Assembly: GCF_003269425.1 (NCBI RefSeq)
Contig: NZ_CP030104.1
Span: 3,319,001 to 3,383,000 of the forward strand
DNA from: Flagellimonas maritima
Lineage (GTDB): Bacteria > Bacteroidota > Bacteroidia > Flavobacteriales > Flavobacteriaceae
Length of the DNA: 64,000 nt
Direction: 5' to 3'
Shown: in pieces, positions 9,301-17,320 of the stretch
Position numbering within the stretch: position 1 is the stretch's first letter
Layout of the letters: every line of letters starts with the position of its first letter
Made by a program: the position numbers and the translations under genes
Notes under the pieces: model-generated
Databases searched by the model: none
Seen by the model: only the letters and a program-made list of their open reading frames with translations
Told to the model about the DNA's origin: nothing

Positions 9301-10107
9301 ATCATTATTGTCATCTCCAGAGTTTGGTCCTAGAATTGGATCTGCTCCAAGAAGTGGATCGGTAAGAACAATATTTTCAAGTATTTGCCCTCCTCCTTCG
9401 TTTGTAAGTGTGAAGGTATATTGTATAATTTCACACCCGGGTGACCCAGCAAAATCCAATGCTTCCCCAGTTTTTATCAGTCCTATATTAGGCTGGCATT
9501 CTTCAATGTTAATTATGGTTGGGTCATTTTCCAACACACTTTCATCATCTGAAATGTCACTTACAATGTTTGCTGCATCGCCAACCACATTAGCTTGTAC
9601 AGTAGCACTGCTTTCAACTTGTCCATCATCAATATCGGTTTGCGTAATATTGTATTCAGCATCAAAAACCCAAATCTCACCTACACTCAAAATACCATCA
9701 TTGCCAACATCCCCAGCGGGAAGGCCTGGAATATCGCCAAGCACATCATCAGTAACTATGATGTTTTCCAATGCTTCATTTTCTGTACTTTCATTGGTTA
9801 CAGTATATGTGTATTGTATTGTGGCACAACTAGGAACTCCAGCGGAATCAGATGCAGAACCGGTCTTAACAAGCCCAATTCCACCAACAAAATTTTCTAA
9901 TCTACTACGGGATAGATTTTCTTTTGAAGAAACCAGAGGTGTTGTTGTATAACTATTACCAAAAACTTTCTCATTTATTTTTTCTTTTCCTATATCAAAC
10001 GCTAGAATATCTGATGTACACAGAAAACTCAAATAAATAAAAAAGTATATAAGCTGCGAAAATCCCTTTTTTTTATTTCTTGATGAACAATGGTTGTTTA
10101 AATACAT
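6364..10107 (-). CDS. DUF11-repeat surface adhesin with gliding-motility C-terminal (CHU_C) sorting domain
   Basis: A 1247-residue exported protein. After a signal-like N-terminus (hydrophobic about 17-37) come eight tandem DUF11-like beta-sandwich repeats (about 77-1145), each opening with IGLIKTGEL or a variant, containing YTFTVTN and closing near DDSLFEDGF. Residues about 1147-1247 form a type B T9SS sorting domain: ITPNGDGFNDYFQI, VKIFNRWGVKVYE, GTYFYTL. It should cross the outer membrane through the type IX system and stay on or leave the surface with help from the adjacent PorP/SprF. Repeats 4-7 are near-identical in DNA at an exact 405-bp spacing, a sign of recent duplication. Ligand unknown. 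Confidence 0.9.
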   Translation of the reverse strand: MYLNNHCSSRNKKKGFSQLIYFFIYLSFLCTSDILAFDIGKEKINEKVFGNSYTTTPLVSSKENLSRSRLENFVGGIGLVKTGSASDSAGVPSCATIQYTYTVTNESTENEALENIIVTDDVLGDIPGLPAGDVGNDGILSVGEIWVFDAEYNITQTDIDDGQVESSATVQANVVGDAANIVSDISDDESVLENDPTIINIEECQPNIGLIKTGEALDFAGSPGCEIIQYTFTLTNEGGGQILENIVLTDPLLGADPILGPNSGDDNNDTFLDPDEIWIYTENYIITQPDITSGEVENQATVTADVQGQPGDSVSDLSDDNSILEDDPTIVDLSACQPNIGLIKTGELGVNADGSLGCEVINYTFTLTNEGGGQVLENIVLIDPLLGGIIPGPDSGDDNNNTFLDPGETWIFFASYNITQADLNIGEVENQATVTADVQGQPGDSVSDDSDDNSVLEDDPTIVDLSDCQEPNIGLIKTGELVDVDGDGCIDSILYTFTVTNTGNVDLEKIVLKDVPLFGNIEIFGPLEGTDVGEDGILSVGETWTYQALYGITQEDIDNTIVVNQATVTGFLLESDASVSDFSDDDSLFEDGFTRTEVPDDACPNGSADIGLIKEGELVDVDADGCIDSILYTFTVTNIGDVDLEEIFLEDELLDGEVPGPVQGTDDGNDGILSVGETWTYQAIYTINQVDIDNGIVENQAQVNGFPIGFDAAVSDLSDNDSLFEDGFTSTEIPDDACPNGSANIGLLKTGELVDVNADGCIDSILYTFTVTNNGDVDLEEIFLEDELLGGEVLGPIEGTDVDNDGILSVGETWTYQATYDIEQPDIDNGIVVNQAQVTGFPIGFDAAVFDLSDDDSFFQDNPLRTEVPDDACTEGSANIALIKEGELVDIDTDGCIDSILYTFTVTNNGDVNLEEIFLEDELLGGEVPGPIEGTDVGNDGTLSVGETWTYQALYGITQEDIDFGSVVNQALVTGAPVGFDVVVFDFSDNNNFFDNNPTRIIVPDDACPNSSVPIALIKEAIVLDLNNDGCDDTIRYDFRVFNGGSASLENVVIIDELLGGEVGGLVIDNESEDGILAAGEEWTYSVLYDVTQDDIDSIFVENQARVTASIVDFDVLVFDDSDDDSYSEDDPTIVDVTGFCADGGGDFEIFNGITPNGDGFNDYFQIVGIENYPNNNVKIFNRWGVKVYETDNYGQGNNLFRGISEGRNTIAQDRELPSGTYFYTLTFPAENPGEDSYNGYLYINRD
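7200..8690. repeat. Four tandem 405-bp intragenic repeats
   Basis: The string cctgataggtccatgtctcg recurs at 7251, 7656 and 8061, and with one change at 8466, always exactly 405 bp (135 codons) apart. Flanking bases are also highly similar, including the segments for EEIFLEDELL and VDADGCIDSILYTFTVTN. Two further repeats (8781-8840 and 9177-9236) share a second conserved stretch at 396 bp (132 codons). Boundaries are approximate. Confidence 0.85.
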
Positions 10108-10680
10108 ATATGTTGGATTATTTATTGGATTTGTTGAAAAGCTTTAGGTAATATTATAGTTTTTTGAGTTTATACATATTTAGACCTTAATTGATGTCCG
10201 AAAAAAATTCTTGAATTCTAATTGAACTAATAAGTTGTTGAAAATCATGATCGGTCAGAAAAAATGCATTCACCCATAAACACCCAATTTCAACTGAGGA
10301 ATAGTTTATAGAAGAGTTAATATTTATTAATTAAAAAATCTATTACGTTTGAATTTGATATGAATCATTAATCGACACACAATCTTTATTGGTCAAACAG
10401 ATTTTTCAGATGCGCAAATTTGGAATTTGTTTACAATATTGAAGTGGGGAAATTCATGAACCAAGCAAACTAATTGACGGATTGCCCATTTGAGTTCACG
10501 AACAAAGTACGTTTGTAGGTTAATTTCTACACTTTATTCAATGAAAAAGAGAAATCGCTTTTGAGCGCCAATACTATTTTTTTAGATACAGTAAGTGTAC
10601 GATACTTAAAAATGGAAGGAAAAGAAGTATTTTTTCTTGAGGATATTAAAGTTAGATAGATTCAAAATTTGCCGAATTCC
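10108..10680. other. 573-bp intergenic region, no gene seen
   Basis: AT-rich DNA between the start of the adhesin gene and the stop of uvrA, both on the minus strand. It must hold the adhesin operon promoter, but I find no clear minus-strand TAnnTTTG box. Two plus-strand copies of tacgtttg (10344-10351 and 10508-10515) fit a -7 box but precede no convincing plus-strand gene. A 15-codon plus-strand frame at 10611 is too short to support. Confidence 0.5.
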
Positions 10681-13458
10681 TTAAATTTTCAATTTTAAAT
10701 ATTGAGCAGTAAAAGAGTTTTCATTTTGAACAATTTCTTCAGGAGTGCCTTCTGCAATAAGATATCCGCCATTTTCTCCACCTTCGGGGCCAAGGTCAAT
10801 GATGTAGTCTGCGCACTTGATCAATTCTATATTATGCTCGATTACAATTACGGAATGTCCTTTTGCAATAAGTTCCTCGAAGGATTTCAACAATTTTTTG
10901 ATATCATGGAAGTGAAGTCCCGTGGTAGGTTCGTCAAAAATGAAAAGTGCTTTTTCTTTTGTATTCCCCTTTACCAGAAATGATGCTAGTTTTATGCGCT
11001 GCGCTTCGCCACCAGATAGGGTGGAGGAGGACTGTCCTAGGGTTACATATCCTAAACCCACATCTTGGAGCGGTTGTAATTTGGTTACAATCTTTTTCTG
11101 ATTATAATTTTTAAAATGTTCTATGGCTTCATCAATGGTTAAACTCAAGACATCATCTATATTCTTACCTTCAAACTGTACTTCTAGAATTTCTTTTTTA
11201 AAACGTTTGCCCCCACAGACATCACATTCTAAATGTACATCGGCCATAAATTGCATTTCTACGGTAATCTCACCTTCGCCCTTACATTTTTCACAACGAC
11301 CACCGTCTACATTAAATGAAAAGTGTTTCGGTTGGTAACCTCTCAATTTACTCAGCTTTTGTGATGAAAAAAGGGTACGTATATCATCATAAGCTTTAAT
11401 GTAAGTAACCGGATTGGATCTTGATGAGCGACCTATTGGATTCTGGTCCACAAACTCAACATGTTTAACATGGCCATACTTGCCTTCTATTTTGGTAAAT
11501 TGACCTGCCTTTTCACCATAACCACCTACTTCCTTTAGTATTGTTGGGTATAGTATTTTTTTGACCAAAGTACTTTTTCCACTTCCTGAAACACCGGTCA
11601 CAACTGTAAGTACGTTTAAAGGAAAGATGGCATCTATATTTTTAAGGTTGTTTTCCCGGGCTCCTATTATTTTTATGTAGTGCTTGGAATTTCTACGTTC
11701 CGCTGGCACCTCAATTTTTTTGCTACCATTTAAGTAATCGGCCGTTAAGGAATTTGATTTTAAGATTTGACTCAAATTTCCGGTAGCTACGACCTCGCCG
11801 CCCAATGTTCCTGCCTCTGGGCCAATATCGATGACTTCGTCCGCGGCCTTCATAATATCCTCATCATGTTCAACCACTATAACGGTGTTGCCCAAATCTC
11901 GAAGCGATAGTAACACTTCGATTAAATTTTCGGTATCCTTGGGGTGCAGGCCAATACTTGGCTCATCCAATATATACATGGAACCTACCAAACTGCTCCC
12001 CAGTGATGTTGCCAAATTGATTCGTTGACTTTCTCCACCGGATAGGGTATTGGATTTTCGGTTCAATGTCAAATAGCTTAAACCTACTTTATTTAAATAA
12101 CCCAGTCTGGTCGTAATCTCTGTTAATAACCTTTTTGCAATAGTGGTATCATGGTCAGAAAGTGTCAACTCTTCAAAAAATGGAATCAGCTTTTTAATGG
12201 GTAGTTCTATTATATTTGACATAGAATTGCCATCGATTTTTACATAATTTGCCTCTTCACGAAGCCTTTTTCCTTTGCAGACCGAGCATTTTGTTTTTCC
12301 GCGGTAACGCGAAAGCATGACCCTATTTTGGATTTTATAGCTTTTTTCCTCAAGTTGTTGAAAAAATTTGTGGATTCCTATAAAATGTTCGTTGCCCTCC
12401 CATACCAACTGCTTTTGATTTTCAGATAATTCAAACCATGGTTTATGGATTGGAAAATCAAATTTATAAGCTGAATTGACCAATTGATCGCGATACCAGC
12501 CCATACTTTCGCCTCGCCATGGAAAAACGGCATTTTCAAAAACCGATAAAGCAGTATTGGGAATCACCAAGTCTTCATCAATACCTATAACATCACCGTA
12601 GCCTTCACATTTAGGACATGCGCCATAAGGGTTGTTGAAGCTGAAAAGGTGTACGTTGGGTTCTAGAAACTTTATGCCGTCCAGCTCAAATTGATTACTG
12701 AACGTTTTGGTTTGTCCATTTTCCAAATTCTCTATGATACACTGCCCTTTCCCCTCAAAAAAAGCATTATCGACCGCATTCCCCAAACGATTATAAAAAT
12801 CTTCATCATCTTTTATGATTATTCTATCTACCACTAAATCAAAACTTCTGCTTATATTTTTAGGAGCATTGTCAATTCGCAGCACTTCCCCTTTGTATTT
12901 TATCCTGGCATATCCTTGTTTGGAAAAAAGCTCCAAAGATTTTAAAGGCTCCCTTTCTTTGGTAATTGTAATAGGTGCCAATAATAAAAGCTTGCTCCCT
13001 TCTTTTAAGGTCTTTATATAATCGATAACATCGGTGACCGTATCTTTTTTTACTTCATTGCCAGATACGGGCGATATTGTTTTTCCAATGCGAGCATATA
13101 ATAATTTTAGATAATCATATATTTCCGTTGTTGTTCCTACCGTTGATCTAGGATTGGTGGAATTCACTTTTTGTTCTATGGCTATGGCGGGAGCTATACC
13201 TTTAATATAATCTACTTTTGGTTTGTCCAATTTCCCCAAAAATTGACGTGCGTACGAAGAAAGACTTTCAACATAACGACGTTGCCCCTCTGCATACAGC
13301 GTATCAAATGCAAGGCTGGATTTGCCAGAACCTGAAAGCCCGGTGATGACGACGAGTTTATTTCTGGGAATTATAACATCTATATTCTTTAAGTTGTGTA
13401 GTTTAGCTCCTTTAATGATAATATTCTCTTTTGAATCAACCTTATTGATAGTCGCCAT
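10681..13458 (-). CDS. uvrA: Excinuclease ABC subunit UvrA
   Basis: A 925-residue DNA damage-recognition ATPase of nucleotide excision repair, cytoplasmic, which loads UvrB at lesions. Two ABC ATPase halves are visible: Walker A GLSGSGKSS near residue 39 and GVSGSGKST in the second half, each with an LSGGE signature (TLSGGESQRI and TLSGGEAQRI) and a DEP Walker B. Cys pairs of the zinc modules are present (CPKCEG, CSVCKG, CEKCKG, CDVCGG). Length is normal for UvrA. Flavobacteria often carry two UvrA paralogues; this form (KLDKPKVDYIKGIAPAIAIEQ) may be the second. It has its own putative promoter at 13477-13484 and is not linked to uvrB here. Confidence 0.95.
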   Translation of the reverse strand: MATINKVDSKENIIIKGAKLHNLKNIDVIIPRNKLVVITGLSGSGKSSLAFDTLYAEGQRRYVESLSSYARQFLGKLDKPKVDYIKGIAPAIAIEQKVNSTNPRSTVGTTTEIYDYLKLLYARIGKTISPVSGNEVKKDTVTDVIDYIKTLKEGSKLLLLAPITITKEREPLKSLELFSKQGYARIKYKGEVLRIDNAPKNISRSFDLVVDRIIIKDDEDFYNRLGNAVDNAFFEGKGQCIIENLENGQTKTFSNQFELDGIKFLEPNVHLFSFNNPYGACPKCEGYGDVIGIDEDLVIPNTALSVFENAVFPWRGESMGWYRDQLVNSAYKFDFPIHKPWFELSENQKQLVWEGNEHFIGIHKFFQQLEEKSYKIQNRVMLSRYRGKTKCSVCKGKRLREEANYVKIDGNSMSNIIELPIKKLIPFFEELTLSDHDTTIAKRLLTEITTRLGYLNKVGLSYLTLNRKSNTLSGGESQRINLATSLGSSLVGSMYILDEPSIGLHPKDTENLIEVLLSLRDLGNTVIVVEHDEDIMKAADEVIDIGPEAGTLGGEVVATGNLSQILKSNSLTADYLNGSKKIEVPAERRNSKHYIKIIGARENNLKNIDAIFPLNVLTVVTGVSGSGKSTLVKKILYPTILKEVGGYGEKAGQFTKIEGKYGHVKHVEFVDQNPIGRSSRSNPVTYIKAYDDIRTLFSSQKLSKLRGYQPKHFSFNVDGGRCEKCKGEGEITVEMQFMADVHLECDVCGGKRFKKEILEVQFEGKNIDDVLSLTIDEAIEHFKNYNQKKIVTKLQPLQDVGLGYVTLGQSSSTLSGGEAQRIKLASFLVKGNTKEKALFIFDEPTTGLHFHDIKKLLKSFEELIAKGHSVIVIEHNIELIKCADYIIDLGPEGGENGGYLIAEGTPEEIVQNENSFTAQYLKLKI

Positions 13459-13476
13459 ATGTTAAAATTTGAACTT

Positions 13477-13484
13477 CAAAGATA
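13477..13484 (-). promoter_or_regulatory. Putative -7 promoter box of uvrA
   Basis: The plus-strand bases caaagata read TATCTTTG on the minus strand, matching the Bacteroidota consensus TAnnTTTG. It lies 18 bp before the uvrA ATG, giving a leader of about 10 nt. I see no clear -33 TTTG at the right distance. Confidence 0.45.
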
Positions 13485-13576
13485 CGCTACACCACACTTA
13501 ATACGTATATTGTATCAGTTAACATCTAAAATTGCACAGATCACAACATAGTTTTTTCACGGGCATCCCGTTTTTC

Positions 13577-13584
13577 TATATTTG
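13577..13584 (+). promoter_or_regulatory. Putative -7 promoter box of the ECF sigma gene
   Basis: tatatttg matches TAnnTTTG. A T-run at 13551-13557 stands where the -33 element should be. The start of transcription would be near 13590, leaving an unusually long leader of about 120 nt before the sigma factor ATG, which could hold post-transcriptional control. Confidence 0.4.
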
Positions 13585-13708
13585 ATGTGTAATTAAAAAG
13601 CTGATAGGCCTATACAGAAATAATTACTTTTTTAAAATTAAAACTTATAACTCTGAGTCTTTCTCGTTAAGGGAGGGCTGGGACTTTAACCAAAAAAAAG
13701 TAATTTGT

Positions 13709-14290
13709 ATGGAACTACAGATTGATGACTCGATATTAGTAAAAAACTACATTGCAGGTGATGAGAAATGTCTTGAAAAACTCATTAACAGGCACAACCA
13801 AAGAATTTCCAGCTTTATTTATTCCAAAGTATTGGATAGGGATGTCGCAGAAGACATTTTCCAGGATACCTTTATTAAGGTAATCAAAACTCTAAAAAAG
13901 GGCTCATATAGTGAAGAAGGCAAATTCTTGCCTTGGGTAATGCGAATAGCGCATAACCTTATTATAGACCACTTTCGTAAAAACAAAAGAATGCCCAAGT
14001 TTGAAGGAAGCGATGACTTCAATATCTTCTCGGTCATTCATGATGATAAGCTCAATGCTGAAAAACAGATTATAAAAAATCAAATAGACAGTGACCTTAC
14101 GCTCATTATTGAAGAATTGCCGGACGATCAAAAAGAAGTATTGATAATGCGTATCTATAAGGATATGAGTTTCAAGGAAATTTCTGAAAACACGGGAGTA
14201 AGCATAAATACCGCTTTAGGCAGAATGCGATACGCCTTGATAAACCTTAGAAAAATAGTTGAGCGAAATAATATCGTTTTAACGAATTAA
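13709..14290 (+). CDS. ECF-type RNA polymerase sigma-70 factor
   Basis: A 193-residue sigma factor. Region 2 is about residues 23-95 (DRDVAEDIFQDTFIKVIKTL, WVMRIAHNLIIDHFRK), where the -10-like DNA element and core polymerase are contacted. Region 4 is about 128-185 (LPDDQKEVLIMRIYKDMSFKEISE, then a helix-turn-helix with NTALGRMRYAL). There is no region 3, as expected for ECF sigmas. The next gene is a 47-residue orphan and not a recognisable membrane anti-sigma factor, so the control of this sigma is not obvious. A terminator follows the pair at 14531-14561. Confidence 0.92.
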   Translation: MELQIDDSILVKNYIAGDEKCLEKLINRHNQRISSFIYSKVLDRDVAEDIFQDTFIKVIKTLKKGSYSEEGKFLPWVMRIAHNLIIDHFRKNKRMPKFEGSDDFNIFSVIHDDKLNAEKQIIKNQIDSDLTLIIEELPDDQKEVLIMRIYKDMSFKEISENTGVSINTALGRMRYALINLRKIVERNNIVLTN

Positions 14291-14362
14291 TCTGCATTAG
14301 GACGAACATAGCAATATTTCCATACTAGTGGCGTTATCTAAATGTAACAATAATGCTAGAAT

Positions 14363-14506
14363 ATGGAAAACATTTACTCTGAAGAACAAAGTACCGTAAA
14401 AACGGTAAAAGCAAGTAAAGAAACTGTAGATTTCTTATTGAGCTACTCTAAATCGATGCAAGTAGTTGATTACAAAAATCACAAATTTGAAGTTGTGTTA
14501 AATTAA
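14363..14506 (+). CDS. Small conserved-looking protein, 47 aa, downstream of sigma factor
   Basis: ATG at 14363 to TAA at 14504-14506 encodes a 47-residue soluble, charged protein beginning MENIYSEEQSTVKTVKASKE and ending HKFEVVLN. There is no membrane segment or Cys. It lies 72 bp after the ECF sigma gene, on the same strand, and is followed 24 bp later by a strong terminator, so it should share the sigma transcript. Codon use looks like genuine coding. I recall similar short proteins in other Flavobacteriaceae but cannot check. It might modulate the sigma factor (inference). Confidence 0.65.
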   Translation: MENIYSEEQSTVKTVKASKETVDFLLSYSKSMQVVDYKNHKFEVVLN

Positions 14507-14530
14507 AACACATCTATCTTATTATTTTAC

Positions 14531-14561
14531 AAAAAAGAACCGCTATCAGCGGTTCTTTTTT
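14531..14561. terminator. Bidirectional terminator overlapping the nth stop codon
   Basis: A 14-bp perfect stem (aaaaaagaaccgct / agcggttctttttt) with a 3-nt loop has T-runs on both strands. On the plus strand it ends the sigma/47-aa transcript. On the minus strand it ends nth, and the last codons and TGA stop of nth (14546-14548) lie inside the hairpin. Confidence 0.92.
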
Positions 14562-15208
14562 GTTTTATGGTATGCAGAAATCACTGTTTTTCTTCCAATG
14601 GTTTTTGTAATCGTATCTTTTTCCAGATTCCAACCTCTTGCAGGAGAATAATCCCTTCCGTACCAAATAATCTGTAGATGCAATCGGTTCCAAAGTTCTT
14701 CTGGAAACAGACGTTTGGCATCCTTTTCAGTTTGGACAACATTTTTTCCATTACTGAATCCCCAACGGTACATAAGTCTATGAATGTGTGTATCCACAGG
14801 AAATGCCGGAATACCAAATGCCTGTGAAACCACAACGCTGGCAGTTTTATGACCAACCGCAGGTAATTCTTCCAATAACTCCATTTCTTTGGGTACTTCT
14901 CCGTTATATTTTTCAATCAAGATTTCTGATAATCCATGAATACCTTTGGATTTCATTGGGGAGAGACCCACGGGTTTAATAATTTCCCTTATTTCATCTA
15001 CTGTAAGCTTTACCATATCAAACGGATTGTTTGCCTTTGAAAAAAGTAGGGGCGTAATCTTATTTACCCGCACATCTGTACTTTGGGCAGATAGCAATAC
15101 GGCAATCAGTAAAGTATATGGATCCTTATGATCGAGCGGTACAGGAATCACAGGATAAAGTTTTTCCAAAGTATCGATAACAAAATTTACTTTATCCTGT
15201 TTGGTCAT
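14546..15208 (-). CDS. nth: Endonuclease III (DNA glycosylase/AP lyase), cluster-less form
   Basis: A 220-residue base-excision repair enzyme that removes oxidised pyrimidines and nicks abasic sites. The helix-hairpin-helix (LPAVGHKTASVVV, about 115-127) carries the catalytic Lys121, and Asp139 follows in FPVDTHIHRL. The family's C-terminal [4Fe-4S] loop (four Cys) is absent: the matching region reads YGRDYSPARGWNLEKDTITK, and the whole protein has no cysteine. Activity may be kept without the cluster. It is divergent from bcp, 55 bp away, and its 3' end is built into a terminator hairpin. Confidence 0.9.
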   Translation of the reverse strand: MTKQDKVNFVIDTLEKLYPVIPVPLDHKDPYTLLIAVLLSAQSTDVRVNKITPLLFSKANNPFDMVKLTVDEIREIIKPVGLSPMKSKGIHGLSEILIEKYNGEVPKEMELLEELPAVGHKTASVVVSQAFGIPAFPVDTHIHRLMYRWGFSNGKNVVQTEKDAKRLFPEELWNRLHLQIIWYGRDYSPARGWNLEKDTITKTIGRKTVISAYHKTKKNR

Positions 15209-15263
15209 TTTTGTTTAATTTTATAAAAAATAAGTTAAACAATAAATCTAAAGATTTACATTT

Positions 15264-15716
15264 ATGAATATGCTAAAAGTAGGGGATAAAGTACCTGAAT
15301 TTTCTTCAAAAGACCAAGATGGAAACGTTATTAATCTCAATGATTATAAGGGAAAAAAATTGATTGTTTTTTTCTATCCACGTGCAAACACCCCTGGCTG
15401 CACGGCCGAAGCCTGTAACTTAAGAGATAATTATAAACTTTTACAGGAGCAAGGTTATGAAATTTTGGGTGTTAGCGAAGATTCCGAAAAGAAACAAAGC
15501 AATTTTAGAAATAAGTATGACTTTCAATTTCCGTTGTTAGCGGATGAAGACCATACAGTAATTGAAACATTTGGTGTTTGGGGACCGAAAAAATTTATGG
15601 GACGGGAATACGATGGGTTGCACAGAACCACGTTTGTAATCGATGAGAACGGTACCATTGAAAGGGTGATTGAAAAAGTAAAGACAAAAGACCACGCTGC
15701 ACAGCTTTTGGATTAA
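15264..15716 (+). CDS. bcp: Thioredoxin-dependent thiol peroxidase (BCP/peroxiredoxin Q)
   Basis: A 150-residue cytoplasmic peroxiredoxin that reduces hydrogen peroxide and organic hydroperoxides with thioredoxin as donor. It has a thioredoxin-like fold with the motif PRANTPGCTAEAC: the first Cys is the peroxidatic residue and the second, five residues later, is the resolving one, typical of PrxQ. GMWGPKKF-like (here GVWGPKKFMGREYDGLHRTTF) is also family-typical. A second in-frame ATG at 15270 (MLKVGDKVPEF) is an equally good start. A terminator shared with the convergent neighbour follows. Confidence 0.95.
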   Translation: MNMLKVGDKVPEFSSKDQDGNVINLNDYKGKKLIVFFYPRANTPGCTAEACNLRDNYKLLQEQGYEILGVSEDSEKKQSNFRNKYDFQFPLLADEDHTVIETFGVWGPKKFMGREYDGLHRTTFVIDENGTIERVIEKVKTKDHAAQLLD

Positions 15717-15728
15717 ATATTTAGTAAT

Positions 15729-15770
15729 AACAAAAACGGCACTTCCATGATGGAAAGTGCCGTTTTTGTT
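15729..15770. terminator. Bidirectional terminator between bcp and the convergent gene
   Basis: A long stem (left arm 15729-15747, right arm 15751-15770 with one bulged A, loop tga) with core acggcacttcca / tggaaagtgccgt. T-runs flank it on both strands, so it closes both convergent transcripts. Confidence 0.9.
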
Positions 15771-15787
15771 TAGAATGTATTGGAGAT

Positions 15788-17245
15788 TTAAACCTCTTCT
15801 TTTTCTTTAAGTAACTTTCTGGTAAAAAGTTTTTTATCCTTTATTATTTCTGCAATTCCTTCTGGCAACATTTCTTCCCATCCGTCTTCTCCGTTAATAA
15901 TACGTTTTAATACTTCTCTGGAAAAAATATTCATAATATCGGGATCATAATCAATAATGTCCATAACCTTTCCATTGTACTTGAAGAATTTGTACAGCTC
16001 CTTCATTCTTGGATGGACCTTAACATTGTTACTGGTCATTATTTGCCCTGTATCTGCATCCTTCATTGGATATAAGTACACCTTAAGATCTTTGAAGAAG
16101 AGTTTCCCAAAAGCTTCCAATATACCGCCACTCAAATCCCTGTAATATTTCTCATCAAAAACATCCACCAAATTATTGACCCCCATGGTGAGTCCAATCT
16201 TGGCTTTTGTGTAATTATTGAAATATTCGACCAGCTTATAATATTCTTGGAATTTAGATATCATAACCGTGTGCCCCAGCGAACTTAAAAGTTCCGCGCG
16301 GTCCATAAAATCCTGTTCGTCAATTTCTCCAGATGCCTTTAGATTGGACAAAGTGATTTCGAAGACAACTATAGTGTTTTCATATTCAACGGTCTGTTCC
16401 CGTATAAAAATATCGTATGACTTTTGAAACATATCCATATTGACCTTGGTAACGGGCCTAAAACTTCCGCGCAGCGCAAGAATATTCTTTTTATAAAGGA
16501 CTGCTGCAGGTAGTAAATTGTTTCCATCTGGGCCAAACATCACAGCATCGGTCATATTATTTCTAATAAGCTGTAAGCTCATGAGCCTATTATCAACCTC
16601 TTTAAAATGAGGACCAGTAAAATTTACCATATCAATTTCGATAGTATCCTTATCGATATGGTCATAAAGATATTTTAGGAGTTTTTTTGGTTTGTGGTTT
16701 TTAAAAAATGCTCCATAAATAAGGTTTACCCCAAGAGTTCCCAAAGTTTCTTGCTGTAGCCTCGCTTCATTTTGTTTAAAGCGAATATGTAGAACAATTT
16801 CATCATACTCCTTTTGCTTTGGGTCAAGTTGAAATCGAATACCGATCCACCCATGCCCCTTATATCTTTTTGAAAAATCTATGGTTGCAACGGTATTGGC
16901 AAACGAAAAGAACAAATAATCAGGATTATTTTCACGGCTTATACGCTCTTCCACCAGTTGCATTTCATAAGCGAGCATTCGTTTTAACCTGGCCTGTGTA
17001 ACATACCTGCCATCTTTTTCAGTGCCATAAATTGCATCGCTAAAAGATTTATCATAGGCACTCATAGCCTTGGCTATAGTACCCGAAGCGCCACCTGCCC
17101 TAAAAAACTGCCGTGCCGTTTCTTGTCCTGCACCTATTTCGGCAAAGGTGCCATAGATGTTGGAATTTAAATTTATCCTCAGGGTTTTTGCCTTTATGGA
17201 AGGAATGTTCTCAAAAGCGTATTGGCTGTTTGTAGCGGTGGACAT
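15788..17245 (-). CDS. Conserved protein of unknown function, 485 aa
   Basis: I do not recognise the function with confidence. The protein is soluble, with no signal peptide or membrane segment, and is rich in Phe, Tyr and Lys. The N-terminal part (TFAEIGAGQETARQFFRAGGASGTIAKAMSAYD) is the most motif-like, with a Gly-rich turn. The middle is alpha/beta-like (NTIVVFEITLSNL, SLGHTVMISKFQEYYKLVEYF). Full-length homologues are, to my memory, spread through Bacteroidota and cyanobacteria under doubtful names. It has its own likely promoter (TAACTTTG on the minus strand at 17265-17272) and stands alone between a terminator and a divergent hydrolase. Confidence 0.75.
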   Translation of the reverse strand: MSTATNSQYAFENIPSIKAKTLRINLNSNIYGTFAEIGAGQETARQFFRAGGASGTIAKAMSAYDKSFSDAIYGTEKDGRYVTQARLKRMLAYEMQLVEERISRENNPDYLFFSFANTVATIDFSKRYKGHGWIGIRFQLDPKQKEYDEIVLHIRFKQNEARLQQETLGTLGVNLIYGAFFKNHKPKKLLKYLYDHIDKDTIEIDMVNFTGPHFKEVDNRLMSLQLIRNNMTDAVMFGPDGNNLLPAAVLYKKNILALRGSFRPVTKVNMDMFQKSYDIFIREQTVEYENTIVVFEITLSNLKASGEIDEQDFMDRAELLSSLGHTVMISKFQEYYKLVEYFNNYTKAKIGLTMGVNNLVDVFDEKYYRDLSGGILEAFGKLFFKDLKVYLYPMKDADTGQIMTSNNVKVHPRMKELYKFFKYNGKVMDIIDYDPDIMNIFSREVLKRIINGEDGWEEMLPEGIAEIIKDKKLFTRKLLKEKEEV

Positions 17246-17264
17246 AACCAGTATTTTATATGAG

Positions 17265-17272
17265 CAAAGTTA
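17265..17272 (-). promoter_or_regulatory. Putative -7 promoter box
   Basis: caaagtta on the plus strand reads TAACTTTG on the minus strand, a full match to TAnnTTTG, 19 bp before the ATG of the 485-aa gene. Confidence 0.45.
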
Positions 17273-17320
17273 CACTCTTAGTTCAATCTATTAAATAAAT
17301 AAGTTATAATTTTGGTTTTA

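Noticed and set aside
9266..9952. Plus-strand frame of 228 codons opposite the adhesin
   Set aside because: Antisense of DUF11 repeats; the Ser/Pro-rich product mirrors the Asp/Gly-rich real protein.
10344..10515. Two plus-strand tacgtttg boxes as promoters of a hidden gene
   Set aside because: No plus-strand frame or RNA-like structure with a terminator follows before uvrA's 3' end.
10556..10567. Small inverted repeat cgct-tttg-agcg as a terminator
   Set aside because: A 4-bp stem; the T-run is on the plus strand where no gene ends.
13560..13570. Hairpin cgggcatcccg followed by T-run upstream of the sigma gene
   Set aside because: The stem is only 4-5 bp and no plus-strand gene precedes it; it also overlaps the likely -33 region.
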